In this document: piece after piece, positions 13,444-27,533 of the stretch
Numbering within the stretch: the stretch's first letter is position 1
How the letters are laid out: the number at the start of each line of letters is the position of its first letter
Assembly (NCBI GenBank): GCA_035582835.1
Contig: JAYKAV010001831.1
Location: forward strand, 1,062,373-1,126,372
Origin: Phoebastria nigripes
Taxonomy: Eukaryota > Chordata > Aves > Procellariiformes > Diomedeidae
DNA: 64,000 nt
Reading direction: 5' to 3'
Translations under genes and position numbers: made by a program
The notes under the pieces: generated by a model
Seen by the model: only the letters and a program-made list of their open reading frames with translations
Databases searched by the model: none
Told to the model about the DNA's origin: nothing

Positions 13444-16400
13444 TATTTCTTTAGTTGATTGGATATTTGTGTATGTACATTCAGTCACATACACATGAAC
13501 TTAGTGTATGAAGACTTATAGTGGCCTCTAAACATACTTAAAAGTTCATGTATGTAGATGTCCCAAAAAAGAATCCCTCTCCCAATATCTGGGGTTTGTT
13601 AGCCCATGTGTTTTTATACTACAGGTTTTCTGCACAGAGCTACCATGAGTCACCTTGCATCTTGGTAAACCAAAAGCCCTGAAAAATAAAAGAGAAAGGA
13701 AAAGAACTTTTTGAAAAAATATTGAGTCGGTCTTTAAACAGTGGGAACTGAAATCGTGATTTCCTTCCCTTCTTTCTCAATTTGTATTTTAAGTAACTAC
13801 AATTTCTCAAAAAAAAAAAAAAAAAAAAAAGGCATTTTAAAATGAATACATACGTACATACATACCATCTTTTGGAGAAGAAGAATGTAGATGAACAGAG
13901 TTGTATGGGTTTTAGTAAATAAATCAGAAAGCCACCATAAAAATAGGTGAGAGAGATTTCCAGTCTTGACTTAATGATTTGATAAGAGACCTTCACATCT
14001 GTTGCAATGGCTAGATGGTTTGTTATGGTGCGATCATGTGTGAACAGTATTAGAGAAACATTAACTTTTCAACTTGGACAAAAAAATTAAGCTGAACCTG
14101 AGTTCACTGTTTTCTACTGCCTGTTTCACAGCCATCCTCTTTAAATGAAGGATACTTTATTTTTTGTTCCCATGCAGTCCTGGCCTCGGTGAACTACATT
14201 TCCTGCTGGGAGTGGAGCTGTAGTCATTGGCCTAGGATGGCCAGTGCAATCTGCTAAAGCTGAGTCTTTCATCCTAGATGACCACAATGGTCTAGACTGA
14301 TGACTAGAAGCAGAAAAGATCATTAAATGCCAGAACTGAGGTGCCACCATCTTACCTGTGAATGAATGGATGCTACTATTCACAATACATAGCCCTACCT
14401 AACCCAGTCTAAAGATGATGAATTAATATTTCATGTGACCATATTCTCATAAGAAAGAAAGGGTCATAATTATCAGAGCTGATAATTAAACAATGGCTAA
14501 ACTTGTTCCTAAGTTAAACTCCTTACACACTTATAATTTCAATGAAGTTGCACAGATATTGAAGCAAGACAGAATCTCCTCTGTTTTCAAACACATCTAT
14601 AACAAACATGCAGTAGTACCCAACCCTATCATAAATAGATGAAGTTCCCAGTGCAGTTGGTGGTCAATATGTTTCTTTACACTGGAATTTAATTTGACCC
14701 TTAAATCATTACACCTATAGATTTTTAAAATATTCTTGTGTGTTAGTTTTATACCTGTTGGCAGATAGATTTCTTATGGCCCCATAGTCACAGGGTAGCC
14801 TGGAGAGGTCTGGAATATTAAATAAAATCAGTAGGCAGAAGGAATGACTCCACAATTGGCTGACTGCAAAATCATTACATAGTTGGTAACGTAGCTGTAG
14901 AATTAAAGGTACCAGCAGCTGCATGTGAAACTAAAAGAATCAGAGAAAGATATGGACAGTAGAAGCAGAATTTCAAGACATTTACCTGACAAAGAATCCC
15001 TTGACTACTGTCAGTGTGTTGCTGTGTTTTAAAATGAGAGATTTCATAGTTATCACTTACTTCAGACCTTTTGCAAGAAAAGGTATATCTGATGGTGCTG
15101 TGCAGCACAAATTGGGAGGAGGAATCTAGCTGGCTGCTGCACACTGAAAAGGACAGAAGAGACTGCGTAAAAGCAAGAAAACAACAGAAGAGGCCTCATT
15201 CTTTCAACTAGTCTCATTGCACAACAATGTAAAAATTTGTACATGAAAGCAGCAGGCTTTGGCTTGCCAGATGACTAAGCTGTGGACGTGGAAATGAATT
15301 GTGTGTATAGCATAATACTTTGACAGTCATGCCTCTGTTATTCTAGTTCCATTGTCTCTAGGAAGATACTCTTGATTTACCCATGCGTGTATGGCCTATG
15401 GTCTCTTTATTAATACTATTAACTGTTACACTGGGTTCAATGATCCATTCAAACATACTGCATCAAATTGTCTTTTATGCGAAAGCTAATCAAAAGGCAG
15501 AGTTCTCTTGCTGGATGGTTAACTCTAGGCTCAGTAAAATAAAGGCAAAAATGAAAACTAGGAGGGCATGGAGTTTCAGCTTGTTATTGAAAGTGTCAGC
15601 AAAAGAACCGGAAAGTGCTTAACTGGCTTGTTTGGGATTCTGAATAGGATTAAAGAGGGGAAGGAAAAGGCTGATTTGGGCTGGAGACCAGTGCCTGGGC
15701 TGCCACTTTTATCTCAGAGGGCTGCAATGCAGTAGGGTGAAACGGTCCTGCTGAAACTGGGGAGAGTTTGTCTCTTATCCTCTGAGGATCATGTCCAGAA
15801 ACTGCCATGCCACAAACCTCTACACAGGATCTCCTGTCAGCCACATTCAGAGCATCCTTCCAAGGTAATGGTTTAGGCAAAAATAGGCAAATTGCAAGCA
15901 TAATGTTTTTAAAATTATAAAGGTCTTTAACTTTGACTGTGAGGGTCATAGAAAAGAACGTAACAGGTAGGCAAAAAAAAAGAAAAATCACATTATTTTA
16001 AAAAGAACACATTTGCTTGAATAAACTTAATAATGTTAAGCTTTATATGTTATTCAAAATACATAGAAATAAGTCAACAGACTGTAAGCTTTACTGTATC
16101 TTAGTATTTTTACTGAGACTAAGAGTAACTAAGGTTTTATCGCAGATCCACAGTCCGCTGACAGAACACAAAAAGGCACAATGTTTCCTTCCTGTCACAA
16201 TTTATAAATATTCAAAGAACCTGTAAAGCAATTGGGTTACGTTTATCATGCAGATTAATAAAGACTAATGCTGAGATCACAGATTGCTGTTCACGCCATT
16301 TCAGATGCCGAGGTCAACCAAGGTCTAAACACTGAGAGGAAATCGCTTGCTACTTGGTTATGACAAGTTTCCCAACAGATTACAGTATGCCACCAGAGAT

Positions 16401-18140
16401 TTTTCCAGGATCTATAGTTGCAACTGACTCTCTATAAGCTAAACATCTGGGTTCTAAAATGTTTATTTTAAACTGAGAGAGTTTGCATTCTCATTTAATA
16501 AATATATATACAATGAGCTTTATGTTAGAGGTAGGCAGGCAAACTTTCTGTATTTAGACATATACACAGAATATTTCATGAATATGTGTATAAATGCAGA
16601 TGGTTATTACTTCATGTATAGAGTACAGTATTTAATATCAAGGGCCAAATGATGATAGCCCTGTTTATCCTGAACAGTGTCATACCCCATCAGTGACAGT
16701 GGACAAGTGAAATTACTGCAGAATGGAGTGCTGTTCAGCATGAATAACTCAAGAAAACATAGTTAGACTGTACATACAGTCAATGCCTAGCTTCATTTCT
16801 ACCAGCTTGATACAGATGATCATTTGTAGACTAGTGATGTTTCTCTTCCTATTGTAAATTCACTTTGTGCCTTTTTTATTTATTTAGGAAATTGTGAGAT
16901 GTTGGTTCTACATTCAACTCTCTGCTGACTTAGTGTGTGCCATTGGACCAAATAATTTACTAGCATGGGCATTTAAAATGGAAATGATACAAAAAACCCA
17001 CCCAACTGGATAAAATTTTTTAATTAACCTCAAGCTGTCAAAGATTGCAGAATACTGAAGCCAATGTAATAACATTATTTGTTTTCTAAAACAAGTTTTC
17101 AAGGCTTTTTTTTTGTTCTATTTTCTACTATGTTATCTGGTTAGAAACATTTTTCTCACTCTCAGCATTGGTATCAGATAATGTTCATAGATACCAGCTT
17201 TGACAGAACTAAGTGGGCAATTTTTTTATATCAGGTTGAATTGTTCTCAACGCTGCTAACACAAATATTTTCCATTAATATCAACATGTGGAAAAGTAAC
17301 ATTTTCCCAGCTTTCTTCACTGAATAGATTTTACTGTTGGAAAGGAGGAAAAAAAAAATCTCTGCTTTCCTTTTTGTTACTAACTTTCCTGTCCCTTCTC
17401 CCTTCTCCCTATTACAAAATTCTTCTGTGAACCTGAATTTTTTGCTTTCCTGTCAGGACTCCTATTAGTTATGTCATCTGAACATGAGGATATTTATAAC
17501 ATATTCCAAAACTGTATTCTGTTTTGTGTCTTGTATGGGGCACACAGCCCAACAAGGGTTGATGAGTATGTGGGTGGACGTGCATACAGAGAAATCTTTC
17601 AAAAGAAACTAAATGTATTCACTACTAATTAGTTTAAGGAAGTTCCTTTTTAAGGAGTCTTATGAATCTAACTGTCAGAAGTTGAAGTGTCAGCTTGAGA
17701 ACAAAGCCATGGAATGAATAATGACAAATACTCGACTATGAGTTTTATAAAATACTGACTATGGAGTACAAACTATTTATTAGAATTGCCTAAGTTCAAA
17801 AAGATAGATATCCACTATGGTACACACCTTCTAGAAGGACTTAAGGCAGGGTTTAAGATACACAGATTAGAAATTCTGAATTCTATACAGGTCACATTAG
17901 CAGGAATTGCATAAAAATAAGGTTAGTAAATGCATAGAGAAATTCTATAATGGCAAATGGGGATTCTATAATGATTATAACATCAAAGGGAAAAGAAAGC
18001 TTTTGTGGAAAAAAAATGCTTTGAAAACCTACTGGACTTCTTTGAAGTCTGATTTTGAAGTAAAACAACAGTAATCAATTTGCTCAATGGATTGACAATT
18101 TCATGTAGTTCTTGTCTCACAATCTCAAAATAACATGATA
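13444..18140. other. Gene-free AT-rich DNA
   Basis: Holds the poly(A) run at 13,809 and otherwise unique-looking sequence. The 16,230-16,440 stretch is complex and of CNE-like appearance. No frame here has recognisable domains; the 118-codon minus frame at 13,640-13,996 crosses the poly(A) run (poly-Phe) and is spurious. Confidence 0.65.
13809..13830. repeat. Poly(A) run of 22
   Basis: Twenty-two consecutive A residues. I see no processed-gene or SINE body upstream, so it is listed as a simple repeat. A short (TACA/TACG) repeat follows at about 13,847-13,865. Confidence 0.9.
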
Positions 18141-18690
18141 AATCTAGAAAATACTCCAAAGAAGGGTGACTGGATCATCAGAGGTGTGTGGCAGCTTCTA
18201 GATGTGGAGAGGTTAAACATAAAACTCTTCAAACTGGGAAAATATAGGACTGAGAGACAACAGGAGAGAGATCTATAGAATCAAGGAAGGTGAACAGAGA
18301 ATAATTAACTTCCATTTTCCATAACAGGAAAACAGGGACACCTATTGAAATTGCCAGGCAAACGGTTTAAAACAAACAAAAAGATAATTTTTCATAAACT
18401 CAAATATTGTATCACAGAACATATTCACATAAATTGCATTGCATGTCAGAACTTTTTATAAATGGTCTTAAAAGTAATTAGACAAAGTAATGGAAGAATG
18501 GTCCATGAAAAGTTGATAAATATGATGACAGAAATTTAACCTATGTTAGAAGAAGCTGGAATGGTAATGAATTTCTATTTTTCATAGAAAGAAAATTTTT
18601 GTTCTTTGCTTGCCCTGTTCTTATTTTTATTTCTTCATCATTGTCTGCTGCTCACAACCTGTGGTGGACTCAGGGAGGCTGTTCTTAAGT
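18141..18690 (+). mobile_element. Ancient CR1 LINE 3' end, plus strand
   Basis: From about 18,141 the sequence follows the 3' coding end of old amniote CR1 elements. It includes CCAAAGAAGGGTGACTGGAT (the 'VQRRATRM' region), GAGAGGTTAAACATAAAACT (the 'ERLKxLGLFxL' region), GAGAGAGATCTATAGAATCA (the 'DLIxVYKI' region) and ACGGTTTAAAACAAACAAAA (the 'RFKTNKRKxFF' region). Then AATGGAAGAATGGTCCATGA leads into the 3' UTR. The frame is destroyed by small indels and stops. The 3' limit, about 18,640-18,690, is where resemblance fades; I do not see the terminal octamers. High divergence suggests the insertion predates the younger avian CR1 copies in this window. Confidence 0.82.
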
Positions 18691-21600
18691 TAAGGTATGT
18701 CTGCTTGTTTCTGTACATGGCTGTATAATGTATTGTTGAATCTGGTCCCAATCTTTATTTTTTTTAAATGAAAATTAACAATATGAATTTGTTCCTGCCA
18801 AATCTCTGAATTACTTCAGATGTATTTTTGGATGGCAGCTGAATTCATCCTGTGGTATAGGAATTTGCACTCTCTTGATTGCTGTTGCTATTAACATTTT
18901 AATTTTTAATGACACAGTCATCCTACCTGTCACATAATTCTTGCCCACTTTTATACTATTCTTTTCTTCTCTTAGTCCACCTTATGGAGTAATGTGAATA
19001 AATTGCTACAGGACTAGACATTTTTAAGCCTTTTTATCAGGTCATATCACTCTTGAGCACTTTCTACACAAACAATCTATTTCTTAAATGCATTACTCGA
19101 TGAAAAATATATGTATTTTTGGAACAATAACATAAATTATGAAGGGGCAGAGAAGGAGGTTAAAACTTCACTTTAACTATTTCATCATTATGTAGATATC
19201 AGTGTTAACATTAAAATGTTTTAACCTAAGAGCGTAAGAAGACAGATGGCTGATGAGAATACATTTTTCCATATGAGTTGTCATCAGAATACACTGCAGG
19301 TAGAAAGGAGTTACATTCTTTTCTTCTTTTTTAAGGAAGTTGTGTGTGAGACAGCATACTCAAGTGCTAAATTCTGCCCTGAGTCATAATGATATACAAC
19401 TATTCACTAAAGATGAAACTCTGCATTCACATAGGAACAGTGCTGCACATTAAATCTCATGTTATTTGAATACATCTCTGAAAGTCCTATGAATTTAAAA
19501 ATGCCTTTTTCTAGATTTTTTAAGAGATGTGTGATATGATCCTTTTTGGAATTAAATAGGCATGATGACAAAAATGTTCTTTGGAAGGCCACTCTAAAGC
19601 TGTGAATGTAAATAGCTCTACACTGTGAATTATTTTTGTATTGTTTTATACTTTACATAATGTGGTTTGTATTTTTGTGTTGAGTACATCTCCTCCTCAA
19701 ATATCTCCATTCATGGAATGAGCCCAAGGCTTTTCCAATGTGCATCTCAATATATTTGACTACTAAATGCTTCTACATTAAGAATACAAAATAATTAGAA
19801 GATGGTGATCAAATTTCGAAAAACAACATCAGGAAGTATATTTGTAACAGATAATCTGAGCAAGCAATTCAAGGATTCAAGGATTTTTCAAGACCTTTCT
19901 TTTTTCTTCAAGCATTGTCTAAATACCAATCCATATCTTTTCAGAACTCTTTTCACAAATGTAGCTGACACAAGTTTATTCAAAGATCATTCAAAATACC
20001 TATTACAAACACAGAATATTAAAATTGAGTAGAAACGTCAGCATTTGTACCATATAAAATATGTAACCAATTTATGTAAATAACCAAAACAGGATGTTAT
20101 CAATTGTAATTCTATTGTACTTCCTGTTTTTGTTTTTGCTGTTCATTAATTTTGTAGTGTTTTCTACGCTATTTTTAGACAAACATTTCATTTATTGAGC
20201 CTGTTTTCTCATTTTTCCTAGTTTTATTAAGGAGGAAATAGTTTTGTTAGATCAACATAAAACAAGTCCATGAACTTTTTTGGAGAAAAAATGTTAACTA
20301 AACTTGATATAACCTTTTAAAAAAGGGAGAGAGTTCATGTGAACGACATCTTCCGGGATATATTTGGCAATCTGTAAACACTTGGTAGTTATACTGTGAA
20401 TGTTTATTTATATAAAATTGTATGTATGGCTTGCCATCATCAATCTGTGCTCCTACAATCAAATCAAACATATTTAGTTGATGGGCTCCTCGAGGCAAAT
20501 ACAGTGTCTATAGGTTGAAGCTTGAAATAAAAGAATCTATTCTAATCACATTTGAAAGATTGTTAGTTTTGCTAGGAAAGAAAGGTCTCATCCTACCTAA
20601 TCCTGAATTATTATACCAATTTCTCTGTCTTTCCTCAGTACCATATCAGACTTCCCCTGGCTTTGAAATAGCTTCAGGTTTTGTTTATGTCTTCCGGACA
20701 GGACCCTCATCTTTCTTTAGATGCCCAGTTCATGGACTTTGTCGAGTTAAGCTGATGACATGACCTCACTGGCCAGAAATTCATCACTAAAGAAAAGAAA
20801 ATGTTTTCACCTGGAAATGCTCTCACCTGGAGCAGACCAGGGTCCAATCTCAGAAAATTCAGTTAAATTATTTATAGTGGAAACAAATTATCAAGGTAGA
20901 AATCTCTTTCAAATATGTTACAGTACCTACCCATTAATGGAGCCTTTTGGCACTATTTACACATTGAATAGCTATCTTCTAGTTCCAAATCCATTTGCAC
21001 TTGCAAAAACATATGCTTATTTTAATGCCACTTCTTATTTTTCTTTCCCTTGGATGAATAGTGCCAGTCCATTAGCTTTCTAATGGATTGACACTTTTAA
21101 TTCAAAAAGTATATGTTTAGTGGAGTTGTGTTCCAAATGGTAATGACAGAAATCAAATACCTCTCTCTGCTTGTAAGATACCACTTATTGCAGCTAGAAC
21201 TTTATTTTAAATCAACCAAAATTGCCACTAGCATATTCTTTTGGTGTAAGGAGGTACATTTCCATGTTTCCTTCTGGCTTTATTCTCTATATGAATTTTA
21301 ACCTCTTTTTAAAGTTGGTCCAATGACCTCAATGACTTATGTTACCACTGTATATTTGCAGGGACTGATTTCTGTGATTGGTTTGTCATGGAAACCCATG
21401 AGAACCTGGAAGCAGATAAGTCAGTTGTTCTTTCTAAATTTATTCAGGCTTTTGAGAAGTGACAGTGATGCTCTTTAAGGAATGATAGGAGACCTGGTTA
21501 AGTTAATTCATTTCTAACATGAACTCGTTTGCCTAGAGGAAAAACAGGGGGTGGCTGCAGAATTGCAGGACTGTTTTTTTATTTCTGTGTAATATTTGGG

Positions 21601-23059
21601 AGCACCACTGTTATATCTAAGTTAGATAATTATGCTGTGGTCATAGTATATCACAGAATTTCAAATACTATTGCTGTTACTTAATTCTTTCTCTAGGTTT
21701 CTTTTATTATTTTAAGAAGAGACAAAAAAAGGTGGAAAAAACCTGTTACTTAAAATATTTTAATATGGTGGACTGGAATACATAGTGTTTGCTTGCCTTT
21801 TTTTGATGTTATTTTTTATTTCTTAGAAATATCTGTGCTGTTAAACTCATTTACATCATAAGTTTACTTTTTGAATGCCCACTTGAATGCCATCACTTAA
21901 AGCTTTAATGATTTAGAGCTGCATCTTTTTAAACTCTCTACCTGTTAGCTTTAAGTTTTGGCGTTCAAGGAACAAGTTTCATGGTAAAACATAATGAAAA
22001 GTGTAGGAGTGCGAGAACTGTCCAATGTAAACAGCAATGCACTTACACCCCACTGGTTTGCTTTTCCTATGACTCTACCTAGAAGGTGGCCACACTGTCA
22101 GCTTCTCAAGCAGGTACCTGCCTTGGGCAGGAAGCCACCTTCCTGCCCCAAGAGGGTCTTTCTCCCTTTGATTACCTTTACAGAAATGTCAGAAACATGT
22201 TTTCCTGGGATGTTAAGTTAGTCTGCTGAGATACAGGAAGAGTGGAGGTAAAAGGAAAAGATATGCCCTTAAAGTGTATTGCCCTTAGATGAGCTATCTA
22301 CCACATTGGATCTCTTTTGTCTTTGAAAAGAAGATTTTCTTCTCAGCACGCTTCAGTTGGGAGGCTATCACACTTTGAGGTGAAAATGGGAATGTGTGAC
22401 TAAATGAGCTCTGTTCCCAAAGCACTCTTAGTCACAAGTATATTTGATGTTAATGAGCCACACTCCCTGCTCCATGGGAGACATGGCACAGCCAAGGAGA
22501 GAAGGTTGGGGGCCAACATGGCAGCCCCAGCTGGTAGCATGCAGGCTACAGGGCTTCCCCACCCCACCATTAGCCCTCACACACCCCAGCAACCCTCACA
22601 CATCCAGCAGACGCAGTATTCATAGGATTGGGTGGAGAATACCCAGTTCTGGTTGGCTTAAATCCCACAGCCCCTGCTGGTCATGCACAGCTTGACCTTC
22701 TGGAAGGTTCTCCACATGTAAGGTGTTAGTTGAGGGCATGTGCACTGTGTCGCACCAGTTTAGCTGCAGACAGTTAAGTTGAAAACACCAGCCACCTTTC
22801 TCCCTTTCATCCCCAGCCTAGGATCAGTGGTGTATCAGGACATACATATACCTTTAAACATCTATAGCGTCTGTGGGGAAACCCAGTCAGCAGGAATGAT
22901 GGATGTTGCTGCTACTGACTCATTATATCTTACATACCAAGTTCAGCTCAACGATATAGCTAGCAAGGAAATTAAACCACAGTCGACAGTGAAAACACCT
23001 ATGCTGTGACATACACTGTAGTTGTAAAATGTTGTTGTTGAGGAACCTACAGAGTATTG

Positions 23060-23240
23060 TGGATTTTAACAATGGGAAACAGATTTAGAGATTAATGATG
23101 AGATAATGATTAGTTGCTGCTTGTGTAATCTCATTATAAGGATCATTGTCTTATTGATTAATAAAAACTGCATACTCTGCCAGCAATGCAATTAAGGTAA
23201 TAATTAGAAAGACATTCTGGAAAATAGCCACAGCTGATAA
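23060..23240. other. Candidate conserved non-coding element, TAAT-rich
   Basis: ATTAATGATGAGATAATGAT, CTCATTATAAGG, TTGATTAATAAAAAC and GCAATTAAGGTAATAATTAG give a dense set of homeodomain-type cores in complex sequence. No reading frame. The enhancer idea is inference from motif density. Confidence 0.3.
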
Positions 23241-25638
23241 ATTTCACCTTTTTTAATAAAACAGCAACATTAAAAAAAGCAGCAGTTTCCTTGATGTTCT
23301 TTCATGTTTTTCACCTATCTTTTTTGTGCCAAAAAGGAGAAGACAGTAGCAAAAATGTTTGAACTGATGTCTGGCCAAATTTAGAGCAAATGTTACTCTA
23401 ACACATGTTGCCTGATATTCTCTAGTTTTAGGCATGCAACTAAAATCTCTATCTTTTTCTTCCACTGAATGTATCTCTTTTGAAGCTTCTCACTGAAGAT
23501 GCACCAATCACTCTATCGCAGGATGTCAAAGTTGGCTAAACAGAGTGAATATTCTCCAGAATACATACACAGTATTCTCACCTTGTGAATGCTTAGAAAT
23601 GAGCATTGTGCTCCTAATGGAAGCTGTCTGAGGTGTTTTTTTCTGTCCTTTTCGTGAAGAAATAATAATCTTTGACCCGTTGAAGGTTCTTGAGGAAGGA
23701 AGAAGACAAATATTGTCATCAAATTAGCACCCAAAACAGTAGTGCCACCCTGAGTATTTAATCAATCTGGATGCTTAATAGTCTTATTAGAGCAGTAGCC
23801 TTAGTGCTGCCTAACAGAAAGAAGGATCAATGCTAGGACTAGCTCCTGGAAATAAAAGGAGGAAAAAACACCAGAAAGTGTAGCAAGCTGAGAGAGTATC
23901 ATGCACAGGAGGAAGAATGAGAGGACATAGACTGTCCATTTCAGATTGTCCTCTATTGTGACGGATTTCACATTTTCAGTTGCTTTATTTACTGAGTCCC
24001 ATATTTCAAGGGCTTAAAGAGTCAAGTGGCATAAATGATGACTATAAATATTACTAGCACAATATGTGCCCACTAAGTATTTACATGTAATGAAAAATAA
24101 TAATAGAATAAAAGAAAAACTGTTCAAAGTATGAACAACTGTCTGGGTGCAAAAAAGGATGATGTACTGGAGATTCTTTACCTGAAAATCAAGTTCTAGG
24201 TAGCTTCATTGGAAGTATTGAGCAGCTACCTGTTACGAATAAGACTTTTTATTCTCTTTGAAACACTTGTTCTAAAGATTCATAATCTGTGGGACTCCCC
24301 TCTCATCTGCATTTAGTTGTCCTTATGTATAAGATTATGTGTGAGCCAGTTGCCTAATCTCCTGTTACAGTCAGGGAGACCTGGTTAGTACAGTCAATGG
24401 AGTTCAGTGGGGTCACAATTTTTGTGAAGTGAGAATGGAAGATAATAATGTAGAGGGTACTATACCTGAGACATGGGCTCACTCAAATTGTGGAGCCTAA
24501 CATGTAGGAAAACAGTTCAGGGAGAATTAAAAGGTCAGACACAAGTAGCATTCAGTCTGAGAGACATTGTGATTCATTGTGCAGTATTGTGCTCAAGCTA
24601 TTCAGTCTTATCAGGCAGCAGGGCTTTAACTGCAGCAGCATTAACTTTACAACAGTGCCAACTACATGGCCTCCAAAATGAAGTTTTTTAAAGGTGGCCA
24701 AGTTGGATCTTTGTACTAGCTTCCATGTTCTTCTGCTGCTGAGACTTGTGCAGTAGAGCAGTCCTACACAAAACAATCTGTTTGTACTTACACAAGTAGA
24801 CATGGCCAAGTATATGCATGCTGTCAATGTGTTCCTCTCTCAGACGCTGTTTCAAAACCAAAATGGAAGTAGTTTGCTGAACTGCACAGAGTAAATAAAT
24901 TGCTAGAAAAGAATAGTACCTGAGACCATAGATTATTTCCTTCTTGCTATAGCCAACAGATACTTGCCAAGTCTTGAAATTACTGAGGCTTCTTAGAGCA
25001 CACATACATCAGTAGTTCAAGAGTGCTATTTAGAGAAAGGCATTAAGAGAGCCTGCATCTTTGGCGCCTTTGTTCTTCATTTCTTCCTTATGTCTCTCCA
25101 TCTTTGTAGGGGAAAACAACATGATTAAGCAAGTATAACTGCCCCTAAAATACTGGTTTTGTTCAATATGTTTGATTGTCCCGTAGTAGCTGGTATATTA
25201 CTGCTAAGGCTGGTTTCACAAGGCAGATTTCTAAAACTAAGAACAAGTGGGCATCACTGAAGACTATAAGGTTATTACTCTGTTACTATACTCAAAGTCT
25301 TTCAAACAGCAAGGAAAAAATATCAAAGGCAGAGAAAGAAAGTAGTTTAAAATATAAATAAAAAATCCATTTTTGGTGAAACTGTTATCATTGATACTAC
25401 CCCTGTAGGGAAAATTTTTTGAAGTGATTTCATGATTAGCAGAAAAATAATAATGTTTAACTTTCATGCATCTAAAACATATAATTCAAAATATCTAAAT
25501 GTTACAAATTATCTTCCTCTTTTGTAACAGTCTAAAAAATTCACTGTAATGATCCTGAGTCTGTATCATAATTCCTTGATGCCCCTGATGACTTTAAAGT
25601 AAGCTGATCCTCAATCTTTAGGAGGCATCTCGGTGAAT

Positions 25639-25698
25639 ATGCAAAACAGTAAAAAAATGGGTTTTATCGATGCAAATTTAACTCTTATTCATGCAAAT
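25639..25698 (+). promoter_or_regulatory. Cluster of three octamer-like sites
   Basis: ATGCAAAA at 25,639, ATGCAAAT at 25,670-25,677 and ATGCAAAT at 25,691-25,698 lie on the same strand within 60 bp. Homotypic clustering is a feature of enhancers bound by POU factors. There is no other support. Confidence 0.35.
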
Positions 25699-27397
25699 AT
25701 ACCATATGAAACTATAACACTATTTACTAAAATTATTTTCATATGTACAAAATGGTATCAGTTCACCCTTACTCTGTCTTATGTCTGTACCAATAAATGA
25801 GCTTCTCAGGAAGATTTTTGCCACAGCTCTTCTCCATACTGACATTTTACAAAATGGTAGAAAATGGATGGAAAATAGAACCAGATATTTGGAACTCCTG
25901 AACAGCTTGTATCAAGTAATTTTTCCTTTAGAAATGCTTCTTACCTATTTTAAAATTATCAGTGGACAAGAAGTACTCATACATATTCTTTCAGTATAGA
26001 CAACAACTAGAGGCTTTGAGTTGGTAAACTACGTTCGGCCTATGTTTTATCATAAATATTAATGGCATTTATTTCTCTTTCTGGATATCTTCACCATAAT
26101 ATCTAAACATTAGCAATAACAACAGCAATTTTTACCAGTATTTTATCAGGAAATAAAAGGTCAAACACAATACCTTTCCTTTCTTTTTCACTATAGACCC
26201 TCTCAATTCTTTTCCCAACATTATGTTTTTTGTTCAAGCTATGCATATTACATTGGACTACTCAGAGGAACAACTACTTATGAATGTTTTGGGATCTGAA
26301 GGGAATTAATTGTTTTTTAGAAACAATTCCTGCTAACTCTTGGGAATTCATTAGAAATCATTCCATATTTTCTATTTTCATGGTCTTTCTTGAAGTTCTG
26401 TGCTTAAGAATATCTCATTTAAAAAGAACCAAAACAGTAAAAGAATCAGACTTAAAACTCTCATGTTTGTGAGCAAATCTTGAAAACCATCAACTCCAAG
26501 CACCGGAAAAAACAGAAAGATGATTAAAAGAAAATGAAAAACATTATTTTAGAATATCCAGATTTGTAATCAATTAACGTGAATTTGTGAACCAGACTCA
26601 CAGTATGTATAACATGAATCCAGCCATATGGAGCGAGTTCTATACTATCCGTTCAGGCTTGAGAAAGTTTGATAGGTTAGCTCTTTTTAAGATGTTTAAG
26701 GAGAAGTTGCTTGAAACTATATATTTAGTTTTCCATTGCAGTTATTATCCAGAAAGAATTTAAATGATTGTTCTTGGTGAACACATTTTTCTATTATCAG
26801 GACTAAACTTCATCATGTGACTCTGGGTGAATTGTTTGACATTCATGTACCCCAGTAAGCTGAAAATCAGCTTGCAACTCATGCAGAACCAAATGAATTA
26901 ATATACTTGACTACAAAAATATTCATCAAAGCTGACTAACTTAAGTGGGAAGAGTTTTGGACAGCATCATATTGCAAAAAAGGATTTCTTTGAGGTTTTA
27001 AACTTCCATAGCCTAAGATGTCAGAAAATCATTATGCATAACAGAAAAAATCCCAATGTATTCAAGTTGGGCAGCGCATTACTGTGATTTTTAAAGGATA
27101 TTTATCCATTACAACTTTGTCATCAAATATTGCCTGTGGCCTATAGTTATCGTCACTGTGCATTTACATTTCAATTGGAAAAAAAGCCACTTTCTTTTTG
27201 TCTTCTCTGATTAACATTTTGAAGCTCTGTAATTTTCTTGCTGCTCAGAGAAACAAAGCACCCAGGCTCACAGAGAAAACCCATTCAGCAAGATATAAAT
27301 ATTTGCTATTCAGAAAATCTCAATGAGGGTTTAGTTATTTTAAACTAAAAAAAGAAAATTACTAATAATGATTGGTTTCAGCTAATGAAATGCTTTT

Positions 27398-27405
27398 ATG
27401 CAAAT
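27398..27405 (+). promoter_or_regulatory. POU octamer-like site ATGCAAAT
   Basis: Perfect match to the octamer ATGCAAAT bound by Oct/POU factors. It lies in a 200-bp unique block with TAAT cores and, 114 bp downstream, an RFX-like site. A single 8-mer is expected several times by chance in a window this long, so function is inferred only weakly. Confidence 0.3.
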
Positions 27406-27518
27406 ATATGAACCCTAAATATGACCTGGAAACAAAAGACTGCTTAACAGTTACTATTAAGCAATACATTAGGAGATCAATTAAACAGAACTCTTTCCAA
27501 TGAATAAGCTGTACAAGA

Positions 27519-27533
27519 GTTGCTATGGAAACC
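27519..27533 (+). promoter_or_regulatory. X-box-like (RFX) site GTTGCTATGGAAACC
   Basis: The half-sites GTTGC and GGAAAC with a 2-3 bp centre resemble the palindromic X-box consensus recognised by RFX factors (GTTGCCATGGAAAC). One position differs in the left half. The length makes chance less likely than for an octamer, but there is no gene beside it to support a target. Confidence 0.4.

Noticed and set aside
13640..13996. 118-codon minus-strand open frame
   Set aside because: It includes a poly-phenylalanine stretch encoded by the 22-base A run; low complexity explains it.
22404..22695. Less AT-rich patch with overlapping plus frames (22,404-22,625 and 22,444-22,695)
   Set aside because: Proline/serine/histidine-rich translations in two frames without a domain, and no splice sites or CpG richness. 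Probably local base composition.
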